From: Nectonema munidae
Taxonomy: Eukaryota; Nematomorpha; Nectonematoida; Nectonematidae
DNA: 64,000 nucleotides
Assembly: GCA_030549495.1 (NCBI GenBank)
Contig: JAUIRK010001028.1
Location: forward strand, 434,001-498,000
Reading direction: 5' to 3'
The stretch's first letter is position 1; each line of letters opens with the position of its first letter. Shown here piece after piece: positions 1 to 11,255 of the stretch. The position numbers were made by a program, and so were the translations under genes. Under the pieces are notes generated by a model. It was not told where the DNA came from. It saw only the letters and a list, made by a program, of their open reading frames with translations, and searched no databases.

Positions 1-717
1 TATAAGATTGATTTGGAAAAATATGAAGATAAGAAGCTTCTATTATCGCCGCGCAAATTCCAATGTAGATGCAGACGATCTTCGCATTTCATTTGAATTT
101 TATTTCCAATCACCAAAATTTTGTTTCCCTTTTCATTAATTTTAATAAATTTGAATAGACTAAGTAATTCTTTAGATTTTTTAGTTAGTTGGAATGCCTT
201 TTTTTGGTTAGTATTATTATTATGTCAAAAAAATTCTTGTTTGAAAATAACAAACTTCTTGACTTACAATAAATTAGTCTATAACATTTTTATCCTTTAT
301 GGATTGATGTCATGACAATGTGCCAATTAGTCGATTTCTTCAAAAGGCTAATTTAACCTTTTGGATTCCATCGACAAAACTTTCATCCTGAAACTTCGAA
401 CTACCAAAACTCCACTCTTGAAAGTTATAAAAAGGTGAAGATGGCATAAAATAACTTTCAACACATGCCCAAGATTGTGCCTAAGTAAGATTATTAGAGA
501 CAAAAAGGTCTGCACCAAAAAGATAAACTTCCTATTTAACTTTTTAAATTTTGATTCAAATTTTGTAGAGTTTTTAAACTTTAAATTTTATTTTTTATGG
601 ATTTTTGATTCGTGAAGCTTTCGTTTCTGGAATTTATGTTCCACCAAATTATTTGGATATTCTATATGAGTCTGTGAAATAGTATATCTTTTCAAAAAAG
701 TCTTTATTACTTCATAG
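1..717. other. No gene seen; probably intron upstream of the synapsin exon
   Basis: AT-rich sequence without a recognisable coding segment. The stretch just before 718 ends in a splice-acceptor-like TTATTACTTCATAG. The expected preceding synapsin exon (the part of the C domain before RYK) was looked for here and not found, so it should lie to the left of the window. A single GCAGACGAT at about 69-77 recalls the core of the TTAA MITE family seen at 50-63 kb, but no complete MITE can be drawn. Confidence 0.4.
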
Positions 718-820
718 GTATAAGCTGTGGATTGATGAATGTGCTAAACTCTTCAAAGGCTTTGATATTCTCTCCTTGAAGGCCATCACATGTACAAATG
801 GCAAAGAATACATCATTGGC
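718..820 (+). CDS. Syn: Synapsin, internal exon (end of the C domain, first part)
   Basis: Synapsins are phosphoproteins on the cytosolic face of synaptic vesicles that tether vesicles and bind ATP through an ATP-grasp-like C domain. Read in frame from 719, this exon encodes YKLWIDECAKLF, then GFDI and NGKEYIIG, matching the conserved synapsin stretch RYK-W-D-C-FGG-DI...GKDGR-YI-EV. It is bounded by an AG acceptor ending at 717 and a GTATGA donor at 821. The exon ends in phase 0. Its G+C is higher than the surrounding intron. The next exon at 1303 continues the same motif in phase. The family match is from memory of conserved residues, not a search. Confidence 0.7.
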
Positions 821-1302
821 GTATGAACACTTTTCCACGCATCTTTTTACTTCGGAGTAGTATCTTCTTTTTCACAAATAGCGGACCATTTTTTCTCACC
901 ATTGGCATATCTTTTCTAATCCTCAGCTAAATCACAATTATATTCATCTTACTATCAAATAATTTAAAAATTAGAGACGTTCATGCCGCATAATCATTGA
1001 TTGGATAAAAGTTTTTCAACTAAAGTGGCTTTTTTCCTCTGAGAATAAAGTTACTTTCAAATGATATTTTTTGTTTTAAGTGTAAAATAAGATTTTATAA
1101 GTTACTTGTAGTTTTAATCTTAAGAGCCTGCATTTTTAAAGCAAAATCATTTTGGTTCTGGATCTATCATCTCCTCAAAATCAGTATTCTTTTTGATTGC
1201 TTAATTGTAACTTAATACGTAGCAGTGTTGTAATCAAATGCAACAAGCATGTGATTGGCTGCAAAAACGACTTAAGGATCGCAAATCTTGATTGTGATTA
1301 AG

Positions 1303-1421
1303 ATCGATGACTGCACCGCACCTCTACTTGGAGACTCTCAGGAAGAAGACAGGCTTGAAATTGCAAAAGTTGTCATAGACAAAATGAAGAAGTTCTACTC
1401 TCTACCAGAAAAACTTTCCAT
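1303..1421 (+). CDS. Syn: Synapsin, internal exon (end of the C domain, second part)
   Basis: This exon encodes IDDCTAPLLGDSQEEDRLEI followed by AKVVIDKMKKFYS, equivalent to the family's MPLIGEHQ-ED-QLI--LV--KM segment that closes the C domain. It follows an AG at 1301-1302 and can be left through a GTAAAA donor at 1422; without splicing the frame stops at 1423-1425. Using that donor, the exon ends two bases into a codon. The acceptor at 4294-4295 supplies the missing base, so the reading frame continues exactly into the terminal exon. The intervening intron (about 2.9 kb) is swollen by a hAT relic and a SINE. Confidence 0.7.
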
Positions 1422-1574
1422 GTAAAAATTTTGCTTCATTCAAATTTTTCATATTTGCATATATATATTACTTACAATACGTTTAGGGATGGATATGATG
1501 TTTTTTTTATAAATAAGACAAATAATGATTTATTTTCTAAATCATAAGTAATATTATAGAAAATTAATTAAGTT

Positions 1575-3243
1575 TTTTTTGAAAATGAAACCTGACACTC
1601 CATTTTCTGTGCGAGTTTTTCAAAATTCGGCCCATAATTTGTCAGGGCGATTCTCAAGCATGACTGTAAGTGTTCATTTGTTAATTGGAATCTATGTTTT
1701 GTTTTAATGCTATTCATAAAAGAAAAAGTTGTTTCACACAAATGCGTTGATCCAAAAAATGCATTGAAACTAGCAAATATCTGATTTGAGACTTAAATCG
1801 CATTTCATATTTATAAGTTCTTCTTGTAAATCAGCCAAACTAGATTTCTGTAGGAAATCACCAAGTTTACTAGCTAAAATTTCAATGTTGATGTCATCTT
1901 TAATAGGGTTTGAGAGAAAATTAGTCATATCTTCGAGCTCATTGGAGGTTTCCAATCTTTTTTCAAATTCTTTTGAGAGTGATTGGAGATATTCAATGTA
2001 TTATTTATCAACACTCAAAACTTTTTTATGATCTCTTTCATCAGCTCAATTTTGGAGATGCTTCAAATCGCAACGTCCTATCAGCTTCAGTAGTGTATTT
2101 AACTTCTCAAATGACTCTATATGGCTGACCATTTCTATTATTCTTTTTTCTTTGCCTTGTAATTGAGTATTAAGTTGATTCAACTTTTCAGTAACATCAC
2201 AAAAAAAGTCAAGGTCACAGCGCCATTCTGAATCACTCAATTGAGGACATGGATTTTCCTTAGTTTCTAGAAAAAGACACACTTTTGGCTGGATCTCTCT
2301 AAAACGAATCAGAAACTTAGCACGACTCAACCATCTAAAATCTGTATGTAGAAGCAATTCACTGCGCTCTTCCCCTCATTCATTCAGTAAAGCACGAAAC
2401 TGTCAACGTGATAAACTTTTTGATCTGATGTAATTGACTGTTTTGAATTCTATCTCCATAACATGATCACACTTCATAACTTTCGAGCACAGAACTTGAT
2501 TGTGTATGATGCAATGATAGTCCGTGAATCTAGGAAACTTGTCATTACGTTTACAAAGAGTAATAAAACCATTCTTATGACGAGTCATTGCACGAGCACC
2601 ATCAGTCGTTATTGAAACCAATTTGCTGAGGGGAAAATTTGTACGTGAAACAAAATCCTTGAATGAACTGAAGATATCTTAACCTCTAGTGCGTTCTTTC
2701 ATCGGAATTATTGTCAATAGCTCAGCTGACAATCAAGTTCCTCAGCTGACATATCATCGAAAACCATTTTAATGAAAACACAGAGTTGAGCAGTACTAAT
2801 ATAGTCAGTTGACTCGTCAAACTGCAGGGAGAGTACCATCCATTTATCAATATTAGTTTGTAAAACTTGCTCAGGATCTTAGCTAATATCTTCGGTTCTT
2901 TGCATGATAGTGTTTCCCGACAATGACATGTTTTTGATAAAAGTCATTATTTCAGACTTATTTTTAAAACTTTGAAACAACACATCACCCGCTTTAATAA
3001 AGGCTTCTTTCACTATTTCCCCATCCTTAAATGGTTTTTTATGCTTGATTAATGTTTCAATAACTTTGAATGAGGAGGCTATTGTAGCAGATTAAAAAAA
3101 TTTAAAAAAAAAATCAAAATTAAAAAAATCAAAATTAAAAAAATTAAAATTAATAAATCTTGGAAAAAAAATCAAAATACTAAAATTTTATGCGGTGGTC
3201 TAATTTCAAAAGTTGACCGCGGGCGACGTCTTGGGTACCCCTG
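1575..3243 (-). mobile_element. hAT transposon relic, ZBED5/GTF2IRD2-like transposase
   Basis: Read on the minus strand, the segment shows a decayed hAT transposase in order. First comes FDESTDYISTAQL (about 2.8 kb), then TTDGARAMTRHKNGF and YHCIIHNQ (2403-2621), then LHTDFRWLSRAK and LNTQLQGK (2046-2357). A C-terminal dimerisation segment follows with FGSTHLCETTFSFM and RLTNEHLQ-like residues (about 1575-1780). The order and motifs are those of the ZBED5/GTF2IRD2 branch of hAT. The 5' terminus appears as CAGGGGTACCCAAGACG reading leftwards from 3243. I could not place the other terminus or a target duplication. Several stops and frameshifts separate the pieces. It lies antisense in the last synapsin intron. 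Confidence 0.8.
3093..3190. repeat. A-rich imperfect tandem repeat
   Basis: Reiterated AAAATCAAAATTAAAAA-type units just inside the terminus of the hAT relic. Low complexity; probably replication slippage. Confidence 0.7.
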
Positions 3244-3455
3244 ATATATAGTGAAATATAGATAACACAAACACCATATATTTGCATTGCGTCATCTAAA
3301 AATACATAATGTACGTAGACAAACACGTAGGTGTCATCAAATTATAGATATATTATGATGAAAATCTTTCAACTTTAGTGGCATTTAAATAGCATCTTAC
3401 ATTGTTTCAACACTTCAGAAAGAATCCCAATTCGTAAAAAATAATTTTTAGAGAA

Positions 3456-3575
3456 GGCGTGTGTAAGGTTGGTTAGATACTGGATTTCGATAACGCAAGG
3501 TCTTGGATTCGACCCCGGGTCAAGCCTCCTTTCCTTATAGTTCGATACAGGCGGCGCAATTGTGCCTGATGCTTT
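3456..3575 (+). mobile_element. tRNA-Ile-derived SINE, copy 1
   Basis: The head looks like a tRNA: an A-box region TAAGGTTGGTTAGATAC, an anticodon-like loop TCGATAA (GAT, isoleucine), and a B box GGATTCGACCCC. It starts GGCGTG and ends CAAGCC like an acceptor stem. The body continues CCTTATAGTTCGATAC then GGCGGCGCAATTGTGCC. The same head and body recur at 57571-57690, which shows an interspersed family rather than a tRNA gene. It sits in the synapsin intron in the gene's orientation. Confidence 0.8.
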
Positions 3576-4295
3576 ACATTTACAATTTCCTGCTGACAGT
3601 TTCTTTGAAGACCAGAAAAAGGCACTAGTTTTTGTCCATGCTACCTTCAAACTATATATTTTTGGTTCAGCTGTTTTAAAGCTTTTAAATGTAATCAAAG
3701 CAGGATAAGAACGTTCCATTTTGACAGATTAACGCTCATCAAACAAGGCCATCTAATTTTTGTTAAATAAAAATTCCCTTGCATGCTAGAAATGAAAAAG
3801 TATCCATCTCTTAGCAAAAAAAAATTTATTTTTTTAAAAAGGAGAAAATATTGATAAAGAAAGAAAAAAAAATTCCTTCATAAGTATCTGTCAGTTTCCA
3901 TCAAAAATTCAAACAATTCTAAAAAAAATCCTTTTTCTTGTTCTTCTTTTTCAGCCTATAAATTTAATTGAATAAACTATTAAACATTTATTATTGTATA
4001 AATATTTGCAATTTAATAACAAATCAAGAATTCGTCATTTTAAAAGTTGGAACAAAAACAGTCTTTTAAAATAAGAAGAAAAAAACATACAAATGAGAAA
4101 GATTGATTTTTTCAAAATCAAAATCTTCAATATAAATAGTTTAGTGTCTTCAACTGAAAGATGAGCCGGTCCACCGCGCAGGTCTATTTGACTGAACCAA
4201 TCATATTGAAGAGTCTTTTTGTATGAAGACTGATAGAGATAATGCGCTAAAATGTGAATATTTTCAACATGTGCCACCTTCAAATTTTCCTTTAG

Positions 4296-4668
4296 AATGG
4301 AAAATAAAGAAGATGTGTTAGAGCAAAATCAAAAGTCTCGTCAACAAGACACAGATAAGATGCGTCAATTGGAAAAGCAAAGCTCAATGGCTTCTGCGTT
4401 GAGTGATGGGAAATTAGCAAGCAAAGTTTCTGGGGCCTCCAAATCCACTCCTACAAAACATCCCCCCGCTGTCCCTCTTAGAAGGCCAAGTGTTAAACGC
4501 GATGACGTCAGTAATGATTCCAGAAGCTCCTTGGATCCGAAGAAAGAGAGAAAGTCTTCAGAGACAAAGAGAGCGGGAAGTTCTGTGGAAAAGCAACAAT
4601 CCTCGGACTTTGGAGACACGATGGGCAATTTACGCAAAACTTTTGCTGGAATCTTTGGGGATATGTAG
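4296..4668 (+). CDS. Syn: Synapsin, 3'-terminal coding exon with domain-E-like tail
   Basis: The exon begins after CTTTAG (acceptor AG at 4294-4295); its first base completes the codon opened at the end of the 1303-1421 exon. It encodes about 123 residues: a charged Q/K/E-rich start (MENKEDVLEQNQ), a Ser/Thr/Pro/Lys-rich linker with VPLRRPSVKRDD, and the end NLRKTFAGIFGDM. That last segment matches the conserved synapsin domain E terminus of the form LRKSFASLFSD, which is needed for vesicle regulation in long isoforms. RRPS and KKERKSS are plausible basophilic kinase sites (inference). The frame could be read as a free-standing gene starting at 4297, but phase fit and the tail make it a synapsin exon. 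The 3' UTR is AT-rich; an AATAAA lies near 5036-5042. Confidence 0.75.
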
Positions 4669-5783
4669 AATGTGGGTACAGAATTCGTCGGTACTTTGTG
4701 CATGTATTGCGTCATCTTATCCTTGACTTGGTTCAATAAGCAATGATGTTCATTTCAATTTTTTCATTCAAAAATTTATTCGCCATTCCAAAAACTACTA
4801 ATTATTATTATTAATTACCTTGCATACATAATTGAATGTTCGTGTAATTGGAATTAAATGTTTCAACCAAAGGTGCGTTTTATTGCATATGTATGTATGC
4901 ATTATATATATATATTCCTTTTGCAATATATCCGGTGGTAAATTTATTTCTTCATTTTGTCTTGTTCTGTATTAATGATATTCTCTGAAGTATCAAATTT
5001 TTACTCCATTTTTTCTGTTAACATCAAAATTTTTAAGAATAAAAATCTTCGTTGAAAGGATTCGTTGTCTTTAACAATATTCTTAACTCTGTCATCATTT
5101 TTTGATTTTTTGCTTCCCAAAACAAAAAAAAAATAAAAATTCAAAAAAAAATTCCATGTTGCACACTCGCAAGATTCAATCTCCCATTAATAAAAGTAAA
5201 TTGTGCAAAATCGCAACCTCCTTAACGTTTTAAGTTTTCGTAAGTTTAAATTAAAACTGAATTTTGAATTAAAATGAAAAATGAAAACTTTTTCTATGGT
5301 ACTCTACTGTTTGCAAAAGAAATTGCTTGTTTGCTTCATTTGTTGCAATAATGGAATTAAAGTTGTTGGCCAAGGCAACTGCTCGTTCAGCTCTTTCATT
5401 TACAAACTATTCTTAAAAGAAGTCGTTTTCGATCAAAGCGTCTCAGGTCCTTACTAAATCATTCGTTATTCAGGAGATTATAAATCATCATTTTTTCTCA
5501 TTATTTTCATTACAACGTTTTTATCCAATTCTCGTGAGTGGTTTAAAATGAAAAAATAACTAAACAAACTTATTGAACATTTTAATCAATTGGAATCTAA
5601 GTACGAATGCTTTTGCAAGTGTTTTTTGATGAAGCAATGTTGGTGAAAATTCATCAAATTAATAAGATAAAAAACTGAATATATAAAAAATGATAATTTT
5701 TAATAATTTTGGCAAAACCGAATTCAGAATTAAAATTTAGGCACATTAAAAAGGCCAATTTTCAAAAAGATATATAGTAATTA
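4669..5783. other. Synapsin 3' UTR and intergenic AT-rich DNA
   Basis: No coding segment recognised. Candidate polyadenylation signals include ATTAAA near 4853 and AATAAA near 5037. Confidence 0.4.
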
Positions 5784-5791
5784 CTTTCAAC

Positions 5792-7407
5792 CAGTGGCGG
5801 TTTTAAGGGGGGCCTGCCTCCCTCAGTTTTTCGCTTGGCCCCATGTTGCCCCCCCCCCCCCCCCATTTCAAATATCAAAAAATCTTACCGGATTTTGGAT
5901 TTTACTCAAAATTATATAGCGATCATAACTTAAACTAAAAATATATCATTCTAATTGTTAAAGAGTAATTATCATGAATAAAATCAGCTACTTTTAAATG
6001 TTTTTGTTTGAAACATATTCATTTACAAACTTTTTGTTTTATAATGTTTTTTTATAATTTTCTTCTGCAATAAAATTATATAATTTATGTCTATATGTAT
6101 GATAGAAGAAAATTCAATTATGTCTACAATAAATGTTTATTTATAGTTTTACATTCTACAATTAGGAAATTCTTGAATGGTTCTAGATATTTGTATCAAA
6201 TCCAGTACTAAATGAAAAGTTTCATCGTATTCAAAAGGAAATGTATCCACAAAGAGAAATAAAATAACTGCAGAATTTAAGTGACACAAGATGGTGGTGT
6301 CGATTTGTAAGAATGACCTTGAGTGCTTAGATTGCCTAATAAAACTCTTAGATGGCATTTCTTTGGGCTCGAGCTATTACTGCTCATGGTTTAATTGCTC
6401 AAATTGATGTGGAATTTGTTTATTTATTGATTTTTTTTCGGGTATTCATGGCAAGATTCAAAAAGTATCCGAACAATTACAATCTAAGCAAGCACACCTT
6501 GGAAAAGCAGTCAATTTGATTAAATCTCTTCGCCAAAAGTTTATTGATTCAAAATCCACAGATTTGAACCTTCAATACGGTGATGAAGTGAGCAAAATTT
6601 GTCACCTATGCAACATCACTCACACTGAAACAGAAAAATGTAAAAGAAGACCTAAAAATTATGAGCAATTTATTGTGTCAGAATCAACTGGACAAAGGCT
6701 TAATTCAGAAAACCACTACGCACTAAAACTATTAATAAAATTCTCGATTGCTTAGTAATTGAACAAAATCAACGATTTTCTGACGAGTCCACGCACATGT
6801 TTTATGGCATTTCTGCATTTTGTCCAGAAAGTTAAACTTTTTTATGTGAAGAATATTTAAAATGGTTTGCAACTACTTACGCTGTGAATGTAAGCGATTC
6901 ACATCATGAAATACCATTAGTGAAAAAGTTACTTTTAGGAACCAAAGTCACCAACATCTCCATTAGATTTGTCCATAAAGAACTGCATTTGATTGTTTGT
7001 TCAGGTTACTCCTTATATCTATAATCTTACCAGTTACAAGTGCCTCATGTGAGAGAAGCTTTTCAAAGATGAAATTGGTTTAAACTTTTCTTAGAAACTC
7101 TATGACAAGTAGAAGATTGAGTGATGATATTGCTTTACTTTCAATCCAAAAGTTGTATGCTGAAGAAATAAACCTGGAAAACTGTGTTGATGAATTTGAT
7201 AGTCGCCATGAGAATCCCTCAAATCAAGTTACATTGAGGCTTTTAAATTTTGTTTTTTCATAGATAAATATTTTCTGTTTTTCAAGTTTTCTAAAAATAA
7301 ATAAAATATCTAAAAAATAATTTGGTAAATTGCTAATTTTATAGAAAATCGTGTAAATGATCAAATAAAAAACGTGACCCCTTCCTAAAAATCTAGAATC
7401 GCCACTG
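5792..7407 (+). mobile_element. hAT transposon with intact ends and 8-bp target duplication
   Basis: The element starts CAGTGGCGG and ends CGCCACTG. It is flanked on both sides by CTTTCAAC (5784-5791 and 7408-7415), a perfect 8-bp duplication as hAT elements make. The inside holds a decayed ZMYM1-like transposase on the plus strand. This includes IKSLRQKFIDSKS (from 6516), FYGISAFCPES (about 6.8 kb), LPVTSASCERSFSKMKLV, and RRLSDDIALLSIQK (about 7.02-7.17 kb); the last two belong to the hAT C-terminal dimerisation region. Stops and shifts break the frame and the N-terminal half is hardly readable. A 16-C run sits at 5849-5864 just inside the left end. Confidence 0.85.
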
Positions 7408-7605
7408 CTTTCAACAAATTTGAAAAGTGCAGAAATATTTTAATTAATTTGGTGAATGAATTATTTTAGAAATCTCAATTAATTTTACCAACAGCAGAAG
7501 CATATACTGAAGGAATAATTGGAATACTTAACTATAATTAAATGATAACTATAACTTATTATAGCTAAATAATAAATTACTAACCTACTTAGTAGATTAC
7601 GTTAA

Positions 7606-7640
7606 AGAAGAAGAATTCAGAAGAAGAAGAAGAAGAAGAG
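7606..7640 (+). repeat. (AAG)n microsatellite
   Basis: AAGAAG repeats, interrupted once by ATTC. Confidence 0.9.
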
Positions 7641-7731
7641 TTTATATATCATAGCATTTGCATACATTAAAAGTTCATAGTTTGGAGATGATTAAAAAAA
7701 AAGACATGAACAATTCATTATATACAATTCC

Positions 7732-8800
7732 CACAGCAAACTGTTTCTTAAGTTAAAAAAGTATGGTTTCGATAATAATGCCCTTAGTTTTTTCAGCTCC
7801 TATTTATCCTTCAGACAACAAATTGTAAATGTCAACAATAGTTTTTCAACTCCACTTATGGCTACGAATAACAAAGGAGTGCCACAAGGCTCATTCCTAG
7901 TGCCCTTGTTATTCCTAATCTATATAAATGATATTTTTTATTCAAATAAGGCTCTAGATATTCTTTCATTTGCAGATGACCTAACAATCTTAATACCTCA
8001 CTCTTTACTTCAACAGCATGCCTCATTCTATAATAAATCATTAGATGAATTGTATAAAATCAAGGTTAGTAAGATATCTGAATGGTGTATTTCAAATGAT
8101 TTTTGTATTAATAAAAAGAAGACCGTCTATATGTATTTTACAAACAAAAAAAAGACTCCAAAATTTTTGGAAAAAAATGACATTGTGTTATCCAAGTTCT
8201 ATAATTTTCTTGGCCTGGTACTCACAGACAATCTTAAATGGGATGAACATGTGAAAGATGTTTCCAGGAAAATTAGTTGTGTAATAGGAATATTGTTTTC
8301 ACTTAGACATATCCCAGATTATGTTAAATTGGAAATTTACTGGGCCCTGGCTTTACCACATCTAACATACAGTATTATCAATTGGGGATGTTCTTAACTC
8401 AACAGAAAAAGGCTGTTTGAATAATTTTCAATCTAAATTACAATTCACATACTTCCAAATTTTTCCAACAGAATAAAATTCTTAAGATCACATATATCTA
8501 CAACAAGCAACTTTGTCTTTTTATTTGGAAAGCCCTTCATCGTTATTTACCACCGTTCATAATTGATTGGCTTATATTTAATTATGTATTAGAAAGGTCA
8601 TCTGCTAGATATATAAGCAACATGAAAATACCATTCTATGGTCTAAAATCTTCTCAAAAATCTTTGAAGTTTAACCAAAATATGGAACACTTTCCTTAAC
8701 TCTTTCCTAGAATTCGATTCCTCCCTTCAAACTTTAAAACATAAATTTACTTTACACTTTATTTTTTATTATGAAGATTGCTGTACTATATTAAATTGTT
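7732..8800 (+). mobile_element. LINE fragment, reverse transcriptase (jockey/CR1-like)
   Basis: An open frame from 7732 to 8397 covers the middle and end of a non-LTR reverse transcriptase. It shows HSKLFLKLKKYGF, then GVPQGSFLVPLLFLIYINDI (motif B region), then FADDLTILI with the catalytic DD, then FLGLVLTDNLKWDEHV. The thumb-like part ends LPHLTYSIINWG. Past 8397 the reading continues in another frame (LCLFIWKALHRYLPP) to about 8.7 kb. The element is 5' truncated, as is usual for LINEs, with no endonuclease. Clade assignment is by motif style only. Confidence 0.85.
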
Positions 8801-9630
8801 ATATTTGTAGTAATTTTTAAATTACTTATATATGTGCATACCTCTAACTCACGTTATAAAACTATTTTATTAACTTTAATGATATATTGCTTATTTGATT
8901 ATGTTTTAACATGATCTTACAAATTATATCACATAGTACCAAATGAGTTTATATTTATATATATAAATCTTTGATATTATATAAATATTTTTCCTTTTAT
9001 TACATTATTTTATATATATATATTTGTTTCCCTTCATATCATGTTCCTTCAATCATAGTCTGCTGTTAACATCCTTCAGTTTTTCCTTGCATTCTTCTAT
9101 TTCGTCAAATCGCAATCTCTACTTACACTGGAGTTAATCGACCAAAAGAGCTTTTTTTCTTTCCCGAACTCTTCTATTCAACCTCCAAAGAAATCCCAAT
9201 CCACCATCATAAATCTTGTGGCATTTTTATTTATCTTTATTATCTTATTTAAATCAAATTAATTCTTTAAGGTATTTCTACTACGGCTTTTTCAAGCTCT
9301 TGAAATACTTGTGCAATGTGAAATGTTTTTTTTTAATTTCAAATGGCGAAAAGTCGCTATTATGAAATGACCCACAAAAAAGTTATAAAATACAAAATGA
9401 AATTGAGGAAATAGTTGGCGGCGTTGTTCAAAAAAAATATGGATTATAATGTTAGCTAGAATTCCATGAAATACATGCATATAGGCAAATAAAAGCATAA
9501 AAATGTAAATGGAAAATGTGTATACAAAATATTGTTTGGCATTATGCAAGGGTAGTAAGAGAAGAAAGATTGATTTTGCAAACATTATAAGCAAATGATA
9601 CATAAGTCCTATTGAATATAGATTACAAGA
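8800..9630. other. AT-rich region, no gene seen
   Basis: Contains (TA)n stretches at about 8950-9030. Open frames here have no recognisable domain and biased composition. Confidence 0.4.
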
Positions 9631-10640
9631 TATAGGGTAATTTCAATAAGCTGAGCTTTAGTAATATTTTTTGAAGAACTTGTTCTCTATGTTCGACACA
9701 AAAAATTATAGACAAAACAGTTGTATAACTTTGAAACTTTGAACCGTACTGACTGTTTGAACTTTTTTTGATGTACAAATGAAGGGACAAATTGAATCTA
9801 TCACGGAAGTTGGTTGACATCCTGTATGTACCTTAAAAAATTTTCGGATTTTTCTCAAAAATAGCAAGATTTTGATGTCCCCAAAGTGCAATGCAATAGC
9901 TTACGTGTGGTTGAAAGAAGCTATTGCATAATAGAACTTTTGTTTTCTGAGACAGGATAGACGTGAACTGTTTGAGCAGACCCTAATTTTTAGAAAAAAA
10001 AAAGGTGGCATGCTGTTTATGCATGAGCCAATTCAGTTGTCATTATTATAACACCAAAAGATTGAAACGGTTGACAAATACGAATTTAAAATCATGCAAT
10101 TCAAGTTTGTTGGAACAGAACCCAAACAACATCGCTTTGGATTTAGAAAGATTAATGGTCATACCATTGATGGTACACCAATCGAAAAGAGGGGTAACTT
10201 CTGTATTCAGATAACAAACATCTATAGGGTTTTGGGAGTAAGAGTATGGGATATTGACAGTAATGTCATCAGGGAAATAAAAAAACAGTAACATTTGATT
10301 AACAAAGATTATAAAGGAGGGGTCCGAGGGAAGAGCCCTGGGGAACACCAACGTTCGTCCGTACAATGTTCGATTTAACCTCTTTTACTGTCACAAACTG
10401 ACGACGATCAGTGAAGTAGGATTCAAGTAGTCGTAAAGAATTTTGTCTCAAGCCACAATGCTGCAGTTTTTGTAAAAGTATATGATGGGAAAGACAGTCA
10501 AATGCCTTTAAAAAATGAAGAAAGACTGCAATTGTTGACTCATTAGATTCCGAGTTTTTCAATATATTTTCGACAAAGCTTAAAAGTAAGGATTGAGTAT
10601 CTTGATATTTTCTGAAGCCAAATTGAAAATCATAGAAGAA
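9630..10640 (-). mobile_element. LINE relic, reverse transcriptase (CR1/jockey-like)
   Basis: On the minus strand, 10562-10299 reads FLHFLKAFDCLSHHILLQKL, then ESYFTDRRQFV and GVPQGSSLGPLLYNL, the fingers and palm of a non-LTR reverse transcriptase. The frame then shifts to 10366-10046, where the DD motif appears as PDDITVNI in place of ADD, followed by NGMTINLSKSKAMLFG. A further piece near 9.85-9.98 kb reads LCNSFFQPHVSYCIALWGH, the usual thumb segment. At least two frame breaks and in-frame stops are present, so this copy is dead. It is a different lineage from the copy at 7.7 kb, judging by motif wording. Confidence 0.8.
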
Positions 10641-10844
10641 ATTATTATGGAAATGGGTCTAAAATTACTTATGTCTTCTCTATCTCCCTTTTTTGAAAAT
10701 GGGATGTATTAAGCTTAGTTTCAAATCATATGCAAATGCTGTGTGTTCAAGGCATTTATTATGATGCCCTAACGTAAGATACTGCAGTACCACGTGAATA
10801 ACAGATTTCAAATGAGAGATCGAATGTCCATATCAATTGGTATT

Positions 10845-10975
10845 CGGTAATTTCATCGTGGTAACTTCAACGTGGAAATTTCAACGCATAGTAAATTCAT
10901 CGTGATGCAATACATCGTTGGTATTTTCATCTAAGTATTTCCATCGTATAGTGATTACATCGCGAGATTTATGGA
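10845..10975 (+). repeat. Degenerate short tandem repeats of TTTCATCGTGG type
   Basis: About eight variants of a 15-20-bp unit such as TAATTTCATCGTGG, TAACTTCAACGTGG and TATTTCCATCGTATAG follow one another. The array lies about 280 bp upstream of the MULE transposase frame and may be its subterminal repeat region. That is inference; no matching right end was found. Confidence 0.6.
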
Positions 10976-11255
10976 TTAACCATTACTTCCTTGCGATGTC
11001 ACAAGATAATCCCCCAATTTGCTTATACAATTATGCATACATTTTTATAAAATTACTAACGGTATACTACATATTTATTTGTATCTTCATATCTCAAAAT
11101 GTCTTTAAGTGCAGGAAAAGCAGCTTTAATATAGACTTATCGTCATCGTCTCTAACTTCCTTTACTTCTTCTCAAATTCTGTGTATATATAAATATCTTT
11201 TCATAGGATATTTTTTTTATAATAAAACACCTTTTTTGATATTTTGTGCCTTAAG

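Noticed and set aside
3456-3530. Possible tRNA-Ile gene
   Set aside because: The D and acceptor stems are poorly paired and the same unit with a common body recurs at 57571, so it is a SINE.
4365-4736. 123-residue open frame on the minus strand opposite the synapsin terminal exon
   Set aside because: It mirrors the plus-strand exon, shows no domain, and the plus strand has splice-phase support and a family-specific tail.
7606-7640. CRISPR-like or regulatory repeat
   Set aside because: It is a plain AAG microsatellite; no spaced repeats of CRISPR type occur anywhere in the window, as expected in an animal genome.
9292-9603. 103-residue minus-strand frame rich in Phe/Ile/His
   Set aside because: Composition follows the AT-rich base content and hydrophobic runs show no family pattern.
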